From contig JAISAI010000005.1 of NCBI GenBank assembly GCA_031266795.1, forward strand, positions 1 through 41,443: DNA of 41,443 bases. Reading direction: 5' to 3'. Shown here one piece after another: positions 11,639 to 19,770 of the stretch (positions within the stretch are counted from its first letter, which is position 1; each line of letters opens with the position of its first letter). Source of the DNA: Eubacteriales Family XIII. Incertae Sedis bacterium. Its GTDB lineage: Bacteria > Bacillota > Clostridia > Peptostreptococcales > Anaerovoracaceae. A program made the translations under genes and the position numbers. The notes below the pieces were generated by a model. The model saw only the letters and a list, made by a program, of their open reading frames with translations, did not search any database and was not told the origin of the DNA.

Positions 11639-11786
11639 CACTATATTTGTTCCGTCTCCTAATTTTGCGCGAATCCGCGTCGAGCGATTCGTTAAATTCG
11701 CCTTGAGCGTCGCATTTACCCCACCAACGGCGGCTAAGCAAGGGGGGTCGAACCTCATCGCCTCTGCTTATGTTATACTTTATATA

Positions 11787-12668
11787 ATGAACATGAAGAA
11801 CATAAACAGACGCAGCCTAGCGTTTGTGATGATAGTATCCCTACTGCTCGCCGTCACACCAATAACGGAAAACGCGATCGCCGCGCCGGACACGGCGCCC
11901 TCGACCGGCGGCGCGCAGGCCGCGCCTGCCGCTGTAGCCGCGACCGGCCCGGCCATACCCACGGCCTACGGGGCGTTCACATCGTCCTACGCCGCCGCGA
12001 TGTACCTGCCCGGCACGAACACGATACGCGTCCAGCCGATAAGGACGTATCTGGACCGCTCGAAGCCTATGATAGCGCTTACGTTCGATGACGGGCCCTC
12101 GCAATACACGGAGCACATCGTGGAGTTGCTCGACAGGTACGACTGCAGGGCAACGTTCTGCGTCATCGGCAACCGGGTCGGGCCGCAAAAGGGCCGCGTA
12201 CGCGCCGTGGCCGCGCAGGGCTCCGAGGTGGTCGGCCACTCGTGGGACCACAAGAACCTGACGTCCCTTTCGAAGAAAAAAATCCGGCGGGAGCTGAAGA
12301 AGACGAACCAAGCGATAAAATCTGTGACGGGAGTCAGGCCGGCCATGTACAGGCCGCCGTACGGGGCTTACGATGAAAAAGTGCGCAAGGCGTCGAAAAA
12401 GCTACATCTCGCGCTGCTCACCTGGTCGTACGATACGAAGGACTGGAAGTCGCTCGACCCGAAGAAAGTGTACGGGCGGATCAAAAAGCACGCCGAGGGC
12501 GACCAAATACTGCTCATGCACGATATTCACGAGTCGACCGCCATAGCCATGGACAAGGTGATCCCGTGGCTCGTAGGCCAAGGCTACGAACTGGTGACCG
12601 TCTCGGAGCTGATGTATTACAAAGGCATCGACATAAAACCCGGTATAGTCTATAACGATGGGATTTGA
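11787..12668 (+). CDS. Secreted polysaccharide deacetylase (CE4)
   Basis: 293 residues starting MNMKNINRR, followed by a hydrophobic signal peptide to about residue 32 (ending near ENAIAAP). The NodB-type catalytic domain shows TFDDGP (99-104), the HSWDH metal-binding motif, RPPYG (189-193), TWSYDTKDW and LLMHDIH. These are the conserved motifs of carbohydrate esterase family 4, which deacetylates wall glycans or exported polysaccharides. It is related to the deacetylase at 4.0-5.2 kb but lacks the BIG2 domain and has a Tyr in RPPYG where that one has Gly. No ribosome site precedes the start. Instead a TATACT -10-like box (11774-11779) sits 7 bases before the ATG, compatible with a leaderless message. 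The next ATG at 11793 is an alternative start. Confidence 0.88.
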   Translation: MNMKNINRRSLAFVMIVSLLLAVTPITENAIAAPDTAPSTGGAQAAPAAVAATGPAIPTAYGAFTSSYAAAMYLPGTNTIRVQPIRTYLDRSKPMIALTFDDGPSQYTEHIVELLDRYDCRATFCVIGNRVGPQKGRVRAVAAQGSEVVGHSWDHKNLTSLSKKKIRRELKKTNQAIKSVTGVRPAMYRPPYGAYDEKVRKASKKLHLALLTWSYDTKDWKSLDPKKVYGRIKKHAEGDQILLMHDIHESTAIAMDKVIPWLVGQGYELVTVSELMYYKGIDIKPGIVYNDGI

Positions 12669-12681
12669 TTCGCCTGTTGCC

Positions 12682-13524
12682 CTACGGAGCCCTGAAACTT
12701 ATTTCTGTGACATCTTCGTACACGTCCCCCGTCGTTTCGATGTAGTCGATGATCTGCCTGCCCACGGAGAACCGTCCGCCGCCATCGGTCAGATAACGCT
12801 CGCCATCCGCCGTCGTTATCTCAAACGCCCCGCCCGTGTACGGTTCATATACATCCGATAGCGTCACGGACAATTCCCGCGAATAGACTTCCGATGAAAG
12901 ACTCTCAGCGCCTTCGCCTATGTCGGCCTTGCCTTCGAGACGATATGAAAGCGTCATGGGAGACGTCAACATATCGCCAAACGGCACGACATCCCTCGAA
13001 CTATCGGCCTTGACGACCATTAGGCCTGATCCGCTTTCATCGGAAACCACGATGATCCTGTCCACATCCTGCGCGTTCACACTGACGGGATGTTCGGGCG
13101 CGACTACGCGCCAACCGTTGATTTTACTGAATATGACGTACGCTTTTTCAGCGCCCGCCCACGCGATCTTGACGGCGAACCCGTCGCCGGACGACATGAT
13201 CCATACCTCTCTCGGCGTACCGGAAATATTATACTCGCCTATGAATTCGGTGAGAGGTATTCCCTCAAAGTTCCCATCGCCGGGCACGGCCTTATCGTCA
13301 GAGACGGGGTCTGCGGTCTTGATCGAGCGATATTCTTTCACATCGCCCTCTATGCCGATGAACCGTTGCGGGGTATCCGCTTCCGCGCCGCAAGCCGCAA
13401 GGAGCGCTATGGCGGCGACAAGAAAAGCAAGAACCGCAGCGGCGCCGTATATGGACAAACGCGCTCCGATACTATGAAACGGATCGGCGCCGGAACGACC
13501 TATGTAGGCGGCAGGCCGCGTCAT
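12682..13524 (-). CDS. Predicted lipoprotein, last gene of the envelope cluster
   Basis: 280 residues. A long N-terminal region is followed by a hydrophobic stretch and a lipobox LAAC with the modifiable Cys45, so the protein should be lipidated on the outer face of the cytoplasmic membrane. The body contains GIPLTEFIGEYNISG and then a DGFAVKI segment. This weakly resembles the non-catalytic sulfite-oxidase-like module of neighbouring proteins, but the match is poor. The start overlaps the stop of the preceding lipoprotein gene by 4 bases (ATGA), so translational coupling is likely. No enzyme motif is recognised. It converges with the deacetylase gene, whose stop is only 13 bases away. Function unknown. 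Confidence 0.75.
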   Translation of the reverse strand: MTRPAAYIGRSGADPFHSIGARLSIYGAAAVLAFLVAAIALLAACGAEADTPQRFIGIEGDVKEYRSIKTADPVSDDKAVPGDGNFEGIPLTEFIGEYNISGTPREVWIMSSGDGFAVKIAWAGAEKAYVIFSKINGWRVVAPEHPVSVNAQDVDRIIVVSDESGSGLMVVKADSSRDVVPFGDMLTSPMTLSYRLEGKADIGEGAESLSSEVYSRELSVTLSDVYEPYTGGAFEITTADGERYLTDGGGRFSVGRQIIDYIETTGDVYEDVTEISFRAP

Positions 13525-14615
13525 TGTCCGGCTCCGGGATTTACGGCCTCCACGGAAATCACGTCACTGGCAGGATCCTTGCCTTCCGCGTAGAATGCCC
13601 ACGTGGCGCCATCCTTAGCGAACACTCCCTTCACGATGTCGTGCTCGCTGTAAAGCGTGACGCCGCCCGCCGCGTCCGTCATCTGAAAGACGCCGTTTCT
13701 ATCAAAACCCTGATCCTTCACCACGTCGGAAAACCCTATGCCGGTTTTGCCCGCGCCTTCCCTGGCTTCCCAAATCTCAGAGCCGCGCTGCAACGATACG
13801 TATATGGTCGTTCCCGTCCTGATGGCCGCTACACCGTTCAGGTTCATCCCTTCGGGAAGGTCGGGCGAGCAGAACTGCGGGATATTATCGCCCGTGTATT
13901 TGATGTAACCTTTCAGGAAGTTCTCGATCGTCTCGTTCTTTTTCAGGCCGTCGTAGGCCGCCATGAATACCTTGCCGCCCTCCGTCATCCCGCCGTACTT
14001 TGATAGCAGGTCTATCGTGCTGACGATGTCGCCGCCCTCCTCCTCGCTATACTCGCTTTTCAGGCCCGGCAGAGCCGTCTCAAGGAACACCACCTTGTTT
14101 GTCAGCGAGCCGCTCGTTCCCGTCTCGAATTCTATCTTGTTCACCATGCGCGCCCAGTACATCGCGCGTTCGCCTATGACTACGGCGCGCAGCGGCGCGA
14201 CTTCTTTTGGATAAGGCTCCGCCCCGTCCATATAGGACAGCACGATCTCGCGGCTATCGAGCACCTCCTTAGGAACGGCTATCGAGTATCCGTCGGACGC
14301 CGAAAACCTGACCGACGAAAACCCGGCCTTGTCCTTGCCGTATTTTGCGAGGAAGGTGTCTATGGTAGGCCCGACGGCGGTCGTCTTCACAATATCGCCG
14401 TTGGCGCGCATAGCCTCGGCCTTTTTTCGCACGCTTTCAAGCTCCGTCAGTTCCCTGACCGTGACGGTGAAGTCCTCGTCCTCTACGCCTGATATGACTA
14501 TCTCTTTGTCGAGATAGGACAGAGAGGACGGGTCAGGGCGCGCACACGACGCGAACATCACAAATGCCAAAGCAACTGCCAAAAGGGTGATTGTTGTTAT
14601 ATTCCTGCGTATCAT
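13521..14615 (-). CDS. Predicted lipoprotein with sulfite-oxidase-fold-like module
   Basis: 364 residues with a signal peptide and lipobox FASC (Cys24). Residues about 30-165 resemble the molybdopterin-domain fold of sulfite oxidase-type proteins. A VRELTELESV strand is followed by GPTIDTFLAKYG, then SASDGYSIAVP, LSYMDG and PLRAVVIGE. The molybdenum-ligating cysteine of true enzymes is absent; the only other Cys is in PQFCSPD. The module is therefore probably a binding or structural domain rather than a redox centre. The C-terminal half (about 230-364) is a separate domain that I do not recognise. It is coupled to the next gene by a 4-base overlap and lies 45 bases after the KDK-linker protein gene. 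The fold assignment is by eye and moderate in confidence. Confidence 0.75.
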   Translation of the reverse strand: MIRRNITTITLLAVALAFVMFASCARPDPSSLSYLDKEIVISGVEDEDFTVTVRELTELESVRKKAEAMRANGDIVKTTAVGPTIDTFLAKYGKDKAGFSSVRFSASDGYSIAVPKEVLDSREIVLSYMDGAEPYPKEVAPLRAVVIGERAMYWARMVNKIEFETGTSGSLTNKVVFLETALPGLKSEYSEEEGGDIVSTIDLLSKYGGMTEGGKVFMAAYDGLKKNETIENFLKGYIKYTGDNIPQFCSPDLPEGMNLNGVAAIRTGTTIYVSLQRGSEIWEAREGAGKTGIGFSDVVKDQGFDRNGVFQMTDAAGGVTLYSEHDIVKGVFAKDGATWAFYAEGKDPASDVISVEAVNPGAGQ

Positions 14616-14660
14616 TGTTTAGCCATCTTCCACATCAGCCATATCTATACCAGGGAACCG

Positions 14661-16034
14661 TCAAAAGATCCCGCGCTTTATGCCGAGAAAGTATAAGGCC
14701 GCGCCTATGGCAGCGAGGCCGCCAAGGCCTATTCCGACAGGACCTTCGAGATCGCCCCTGAGCCCCGCCGCTTTCAGCCAGACCGCATCGTCGGAAATGT
14801 CGTGCACACGCCATGGTTGGTAAGCGCCTTGGCTCTGTCCGCCGTCAACGCCTTCCACTCCGTCCAGAGTGAGTTCCTTGAGCATTTTTCCCCCGAGCAC
14901 GGACATTTCACGGGCGCCGCCTGTAAGGGCAGCCACCGTCACGCCGCCGCCAATCGCACCGGCAGAGGTCGTAGCGTCCCGTTGCCCGCTTCCCGGACTG
15001 CCCTGATTTTCGCCTGCGCTTTCAGCGTTAGAAGCAGCGATATCCTTGTCGTCACCAGCCTGGCCGGGATCCGCTTTCTTTTTGTCTTTGTCCTTCTCCG
15101 CCTTGACTTTGTCCTTGCTGTCCTTGTCTTTATCGGTTTTGTCTTTGTCCTTATTGCCTTTATCGGATTCGCTTTTATCCTTGCCTTCATCGTCTTTGCT
15201 GTTGTTTTTCGCGTCCGCCTGATTGTCGCCTTTTTCGCTGCCTACCTTTTCGTCCTGCTGGCCTTCCTCTTCCTCTTTCTCCTCCTCAACGATTTCTTGC
15301 CGGGGCGGCGCGCCCGCGAGCATGACCTCGATGGACTCTATCCACATCGCGGAGTTGTACGCCGTACGCGCCACGGTATCGGTCATGCCAAAGACGAGCC
15401 GGAAACGCCGCGCACCGTCCATGTCGCCAAAGCCTTTCCAAGGCTCGCTAGCGCTGAGCATCCTCTGCCACACATCCTCAACAGCGATGATCGTCTCGAC
15501 GCGCTCGCGGTCGCTTTCGGCGCCGAAGCCGGCTCTCCCCGCGCCCTGTTCCAGAGATTCGTATTCCCAACATTCAAAGAGGTGGGGATAATAGTATTTT
15601 GTGACGTCGAACAGATAGGGCGCCGTCAGCTCCTGGGTTTCGTGCTCATCGTTGCACGTGAAATGGATGCGCTCCGCAGAGGCGTAGTCTATGCCCGCGT
15701 CCGACAGTATGTCCGATAGCTTCACGCCGCGCGCGGGATTGAGGCAGGGGGCGGGCATATTGTCTATCCACGTGTATAGCTGCCTGACCTCACCGCCGAC
15801 AGCCATGAGGCTCTCAGGGGTGTATGTCTTGCGCTCCTCGTAAGGGTACCCCGCATAGCCCACGTATACCTTTAGTTCGCTCGCGGCGTGGCCGTTGCCG
15901 TTGCTGTCTGTGGCGGCAAAAACTCCGCCGGCCGGCATGAAGCAGGCAGGTACGGAGAGTGTTATCGCCGCCGTGATGATCGACGCTAAGACGACACGCG
16001 CCACTTTGTTTGCACTTACGGTCTTTGGTATCAT
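14661..16034 (-). CDS. Secreted membrane-anchored protein with extracellular module, KDK linker and C-terminal TM
   Basis: 457 residues. A signal peptide covers about 1-40. Residues about 50-240 hold the module shared with the two large surface proteins encoded upstream, with aligned segments such as GVKLSDILSDAG, YYYPHLF and FRLVFGMTDT near its end. An acidic patch and a very charged, repetitive linker rich in KDK/DKDK follow (about 245-345), then a small domain, and a C-terminal membrane helix (about 432-452) ending KRGIF. The module should therefore be displayed outside on a flexible stalk. The start overlaps the DUF2149 stop by 4 bases (ATGA), which ties it directly to the ExbB-DUF2149 pair. 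No catalytic motif is visible. A partner that couples the channel to surface proteins is my inference. Confidence 0.8.
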   Translation of the reverse strand: MIPKTVSANKVARVVLASIITAAITLSVPACFMPAGGVFAATDSNGNGHAASELKVYVGYAGYPYEERKTYTPESLMAVGGEVRQLYTWIDNMPAPCLNPARGVKLSDILSDAGIDYASAERIHFTCNDEHETQELTAPYLFDVTKYYYPHLFECWEYESLEQGAGRAGFGAESDRERVETIIAVEDVWQRMLSASEPWKGFGDMDGARRFRLVFGMTDTVARTAYNSAMWIESIEVMLAGAPPRQEIVEEEKEEEEGQQDEKVGSEKGDNQADAKNNSKDDEGKDKSESDKGNKDKDKTDKDKDSKDKVKAEKDKDKKKADPGQAGDDKDIAASNAESAGENQGSPGSGQRDATTSAGAIGGGVTVAALTGGAREMSVLGGKMLKELTLDGVEGVDGGQSQGAYQPWRVHDISDDAVWLKAAGLRGDLEGPVGIGLGGLAAIGAALYFLGIKRGIF

Positions 16035-16387
16035 CCGCCGCTTTCCTCCGCGCCGCTTTCCCGCAAGCCCGGTTCTTCCCCAGCTGTATCTTCCATAAGA
16101 TACAGCTTTCCTGTCTCAGGGTCACGATACACCTGCCCTATATGTTCGTATTCATCCTCGTAGGAGTCATTTTGCCCCGCAATGTCCTCATTTGTCACAG
16201 AACTGCCTTCTGAGACAGGCACCATGCCCGCGCTCGTGCGCAGATCAACGTTCCAATATATGACGAGCGACAGCATGAGGCCCACCGCGAATACGAGAAA
16301 GGCGTCGATGATGTTGATCGCGCCCTCCATCGGGTTCACGTCGTCCTCCGGGAATACCGGCGTACGGCTGAACCTCCCGCCGATCAT
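16031..16387 (-). CDS. DUF2149 family membrane protein (ExbD-like partner)
   Basis: 118 residues with one transmembrane helix (about 25-45) after the family signature DVNPMEGAINIIDAFLVFAVG. The acidic extracytoplasmic part ends in a typical DPETGKLYLM stretch. DUF2149 proteins occur, notably in methanogens and some anaerobic bacteria, beside MotA/TolQ/ExbB-type channels and CobN-like chelatases. Their topology (short cytoplasmic N terminus, one helix, outside domain) resembles ExbD/TolR. The Asp28 in IIDAF, at the start of the helix, is a candidate proton-carrying residue by analogy. Overlaps of 4 bases with both neighbours (ExbB upstream, KDK-linker protein downstream) indicate translational coupling and a fixed stoichiometry. 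Function is inferred from partners, not demonstrated. Confidence 0.88.
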   Translation of the reverse strand: MIGGRFSRTPVFPEDDVNPMEGAINIIDAFLVFAVGLMLSLVIYWNVDLRTSAGMVPVSEGSSVTNEDIAGQNDSYEDEYEHIGQVYRDPETGKLYLMEDTAGEEPGLRESGAEESGG

Positions 16388-17034
16388 GATTCACTCTCCT
16401 TGCGGAACGCCTCATCGAGCAGCCCGACGAGCACGGACTCGAACGAGGCCGCGTCCCGCGTGTACCACTGCCGCCTCACGCGCGATACTATATACGCCAC
16501 GAAAGCCGCGGCGAGGCCGGAGACCGTCGCGTCAAAAGCGGTGAGGAGCGACTGCGAAAGCAGTAGCGTATCTCCCTGCCCGAGCGCGATCAGCCCGGGG
16601 CCGAGAGGTATAAGCGTCGCCATGAGCCCGACCATCGGGCCGATACGCGCGATCGTATCCGTAATGGACACGATGCCCTGCACCCGCGAGCGCTCAGCCG
16701 CAAGCGTCTCGGCGGCGAACGCTTCTACCTCGTCTGAAGTGAACCCCTTGTCCGCATAGAGAAGGAAAGCGAGCAGCGCATTGATTTGTGGCTTTACAAG
16801 GCCGCTGCCCTTTATTATGCCCGTGATCCCTGCGGTATCGCTGCCCCGCATCTCCGACACAACATCGGCGGAACGGCGCTTCACCCCCCGCCGCTGGACT
16901 GCCCACTCCGCGACAAGACTTCCCACCATAGCCGCCGACACGGCGACGGCGACGATTAGCACGATGATGGCCGGGATCTCCAGTACCCCGGCTAAACTAT
17001 GCAAGGTTGATTTCACTTCCGACGATCCCAACAT
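16384..17034 (-). CDS. MotA/TolQ/ExbB family proton channel protein
   Basis: 216 residues with three predicted membrane helices: about 17-41, 130-150 and 168-185. The last two form the conserved MotA/TolQ/ExbB region (IARIGPMVGLMATLIPLG, then LLTAFDATVSGLAAAF), and a cytoplasmic loop lies between helices 1 and 2. Family members form ion-conducting pentamers that use proton motive force to drive an extracytoplasmic partner. The immediately downstream DUF2149 gene overlaps by 4 bases and supplies the ExbD-like subunit. There is no TonB-like gene in the window. Its position among genes for large surface proteins is unusual for this family. The chosen ATG has AAAGG upstream. A TATAAT-like sequence in the 76-base gap before it could be an internal promoter. 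Confidence 0.92.
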   Translation of the reverse strand: MLGSSEVKSTLHSLAGVLEIPAIIVLIVAVAVSAAMVGSLVAEWAVQRRGVKRRSADVVSEMRGSDTAGITGIIKGSGLVKPQINALLAFLLYADKGFTSDEVEAFAAETLAAERSRVQGIVSITDTIARIGPMVGLMATLIPLGPGLIALGQGDTLLLSQSLLTAFDATVSGLAAAFVAYIVSRVRRQWYTRDAASFESVLVGLLDEAFRKESES

Positions 17035-17110
17035 ACTACGCCTTTCTCACTCTTACTCAATTTTTCTATGCCACAATTATATATTTCGCGCTCGTTCCGC
17101 GCCACCTGAT

Positions 17111-19753
17111 TCACTTCTTTTTCCAATGCGCGTAGATCTTCGAGTTCTTCTTTATGACATAGGAACCCTTCAATTTCACGCCGCCCTTCCGCTTCGTATA
17201 CCAACCCTTGAACTTGTACCCCTTCTTCTTGGGGATCTTCACGCTGCTGAGCTTGTCGCCGATCTTGGCTATGATCTTCGTGCCGCCCGCCGTATTCAGC
17301 GTGACCTTCTTGGCGGACGGTTTCGAGGCGCTCTTTGTCGATCCGGACGCAGACGGGGCCGCGGCGGAAGCCGGCGCGGGGGCAGGGGAGACGAAAGCGG
17401 GCGCGGGGGCGGGGGGCGGAGTATAGATTCCGGGATCTGGAATGGGAACGGGCGTGGCGATCACGGAGAGAGCCAGCCCCTTTCCACTCACGTGGCTGCG
17501 CAGGAACGCGACCTCGTCCGTCAGTAGCGCGTTCGTACAGTCTATGGAGGCGCTTTGCCCCGGCGCTACGGATGCGCCCGCCGTGACGTCGAAGGTGGCG
17601 ATGGCGGAGTACGCGGCGCACTGTGCGCCCGTCAGGCTGCCTTCGAGCCGTGCAAAGGTGATCACAGTCCTGCCTCCGCTCTGTGACGTCCCGTACTCCC
17701 AGCCGTTCTTCGTCTTGATATTGGATGCGGAAAAACCTGCCGGGAGAGTAATGCGGTACTCACCCGCGTAGAATGTGAAGGCGCCGCTGCCGGACGTCAG
17801 GGACGCCGTGACGCCCACCTTGCCACCCGCGTACATTGTCGGGCTATCCGACGCGAGCCCGTAGGAAAAGCTGCCTGACGGGATGTCGCCCGGCGGCTTC
17901 AGGTCGATGGGGACCTCCACCTCGGGGGAATATCCCGACGCGCTCAGTGTGACGATATACTGTCCGGCCGCCTTCATCCGCGAACCCTGAGCGCTGTAGT
18001 AAGCCGGGTTGATCGATATCATCCCGGGGGACTTGGCGAAGTACGAGCCGCCTATATTATATTCTGTAGATTCGCCTTTCGTCCTGACCGACAGGCCGTT
18101 CACCGCAGACAGATATGAAGGATCGGAGACAGGGATATCTATGCGTTCGCCGTAGTACGCCGTCACGGCGGCGATAGGCGGAGGCGTCTTGCGCACCGAG
18201 AAACTGACTGTCGTCAGCGCGTAGCCGTTTGAGTCGAGCGTGAGCTTGTACTCACCGCTGTCCGTTATCAGATCGCCGCCCACCGTGACGCGCATAGGGT
18301 CATTGCTGATCGTCAGCCCGCCGGGCGTCACGCCTACCGATCCTCCGCTCGAGTGTTCGAGCTTCGAGGTCGTGGCTAGCTTCGAGGCCCAATCGGCCCA
18401 CACGTCCGCAGATACGCCGCTACCCGTTATGACGACAGCCTGGCCCGGAGCCGAAGTGGACGGCCTGGCGAGCGTCGGGGCCTTGGCGGGATAGGATGCG
18501 ACAAGCCGCGAACCTTCGTCCTCCCAGCCTTCCTTCACAGCCACGGCGTATACTTTGAGCGGTTTGCTATTGCTGGCCCCTATGGCGGACGCGGTGACAG
18601 TCACGCCCGGATACGGCTTCATCGGGCAATCGAGACTGCCCTCTGTGCCGCAGTAGTAATAGATATCCGCGCCTTCCGTGTCTGTGGTGAGTGTTATTTC
18701 AACTTCGTCCGGGTTTGATTCGCTCAGCTTCACGGTTGCTTCGGGCGCCGCTACGACGCCGCCGGAGGCCAGAGCCGGCAAGGCCGCCATGTCGAGGCGG
18801 ATATTATAGACCCATTTGAAATAATGATACATAGTGCGGTTGCCGGAGAAGAGCGCGTCCGGCGTCTGTGGTATGCAGATCGTCAGCGCCTCCTCATCCG
18901 TGAGCTCACTCGAGAGAGCGCCCGAGAGGATATCGCTTGAGGATTTGCTATATCCATCCTTGAGAACGTGCATCCTGTCTGAGACCTTATCGACCGCAAG
19001 GATGGCGTCCATCGCTATCCCGCCGTTTGAGACCGCGACTTTTTGCTGATACGTTGCGTCGCTAGCCATGTGATTTTGCATGTAAACGCCGAGCGGCATC
19101 GGCTCTTGGCTCTGCGGATTGTATCCACTGCCCGTGATCTCCCAATCCACCGTCCAGCCGTTCATGTCCGCGAGCAGGCCGGGGTAGAAATACCCCTGCT
19201 TGCCGTACAGATCCCCGTAGGTATATGTGCGGGTGTAGTTGCCGCCTGAATCCGCCGCCATAAGGCCTATCCTGTCGCTCGCCGTCGAGAAACTGACCGC
19301 TCCAGCTCCGGACGCGGACGACTCCGCCGCCGTCTTCGATATCAGTTCGGGAATCGTGAATCCCTTGCTTTCCGTATACACCTTGTCAGGAAAGTTGTCG
19401 GTGGCGGAATACTGGTATGTACCCACCGTGTCACCCATACCGCCCGGGCCGTGCTGCAAAGCTTTCAACTCCGACAGACTGAACGCTTTCAGGAAAACGC
19501 TCTTGCCCTCTTTGTTTTTCGCGTAGACGAAGAGGGTTTCGGCGCCGGGCGCCTCATTTGTCTTCGCGTAGGCCTCATCCGCGCCAAATGGGCTGCCCGG
19601 TCCGCCATCGGGGGCGCCCGGGATGGCCGGGCATATGGCCAGAGCGACGACAAGCAGCGCGCATATCGCGAACCGCCCCACCACTCGCAACACAGACGCG
19701 TGGATCGCCCTCTTTTGCCCTGATATCTTCATCATATTGCTTGCCTTATTCAT
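17111..19753 (-). CDS. Large secreted protein: shared N-terminal module, HID-like domains, C-terminal InlB repeat
   Basis: 880 residues with a long signal peptide (to about 62). Residues about 70-315 are the module shared with the phosphatase encoded just upstream and the KDK-linker protein (GFTIPELI, RTYTYGDLYG, YFYPGLL, CIPQTPD). Next is a chitobiase/Fn3-associated-like domain (about 320-415, TDTEGADIYYY, AVKEGWED). Two repeats follow, about 420-520 and 525-615, that resemble the haem/haemoglobin-interaction (HID, DUF1533) pattern ending SGEYKLTLDSNGY and AGQYIVTLSASGY. A beta-rich, possibly cohesin-like domain (about 620-775), a Pro/Ala/Ser linker and one very basic InlB-type repeat (GYKFKGWYTK) finish it. 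No LPXTG or SLH anchor is present; the lysine-rich C terminus may bind wall polymers. Only 17 bases separate it from the phosphatase gene. Confidence 0.82.
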   Translation of the reverse strand: MNKASNMMKISGQKRAIHASVLRVVGRFAICALLVVALAICPAIPGAPDGGPGSPFGADEAYAKTNEAPGAETLFVYAKNKEGKSVFLKAFSLSELKALQHGPGGMGDTVGTYQYSATDNFPDKVYTESKGFTIPELISKTAAESSASGAGAVSFSTASDRIGLMAADSGGNYTRTYTYGDLYGKQGYFYPGLLADMNGWTVDWEITGSGYNPQSQEPMPLGVYMQNHMASDATYQQKVAVSNGGIAMDAILAVDKVSDRMHVLKDGYSKSSSDILSGALSSELTDEEALTICIPQTPDALFSGNRTMYHYFKWVYNIRLDMAALPALASGGVVAAPEATVKLSESNPDEVEITLTTDTEGADIYYYCGTEGSLDCPMKPYPGVTVTASAIGASNSKPLKVYAVAVKEGWEDEGSRLVASYPAKAPTLARPSTSAPGQAVVITGSGVSADVWADWASKLATTSKLEHSSGGSVGVTPGGLTISNDPMRVTVGGDLITDSGEYKLTLDSNGYALTTVSFSVRKTPPPIAAVTAYYGERIDIPVSDPSYLSAVNGLSVRTKGESTEYNIGGSYFAKSPGMISINPAYYSAQGSRMKAAGQYIVTLSASGYSPEVEVPIDLKPPGDIPSGSFSYGLASDSPTMYAGGKVGVTASLTSGSGAFTFYAGEYRITLPAGFSASNIKTKNGWEYGTSQSGGRTVITFARLEGSLTGAQCAAYSAIATFDVTAGASVAPGQSASIDCTNALLTDEVAFLRSHVSGKGLALSVIATPVPIPDPGIYTPPPAPAPAFVSPAPAPASAAAPSASGSTKSASKPSAKKVTLNTAGGTKIIAKIGDKLSSVKIPKKKGYKFKGWYTKRKGGVKLKGSYVIKKNSKIYAHWKKK
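17127..17305 (-). repeat. InlB-type repeat-encoding DNA, copy 1
   Basis: This 179-bp segment aligns without gaps to 24500-24678 in the cohesin-like protein gene. The encoded repeats share about 40 of 56 residues. It is a duplicated Listeria-Bacteroides repeat module at the C terminus of one surface protein and near the C terminus of the other. Confidence 0.8.
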
Positions 19754-19770
19754 CTCGTTATTTCCTTTTG

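Noticed and set aside
11500..11700. Glycine or folate riboswitch upstream of the GcvT-GlyA gene
   Set aside because: The leader has a hairpin, but I could not find the conserved glycine or THF aptamer elements. Infernal with the Rfam glycine and THF models would be decisive.
13521..14615. Active sulfite oxidase or molybdoenzyme
   Set aside because: The molybdenum-ligating cysteine and the surrounding motif are missing; only the fold seems retained.
15080..15260. DNA microsatellite in the KDK-linker gene
   Set aside because: The codons for Lys and Asp vary and the repeat is at protein level only; it is a charged linker rather than a separate DNA element.
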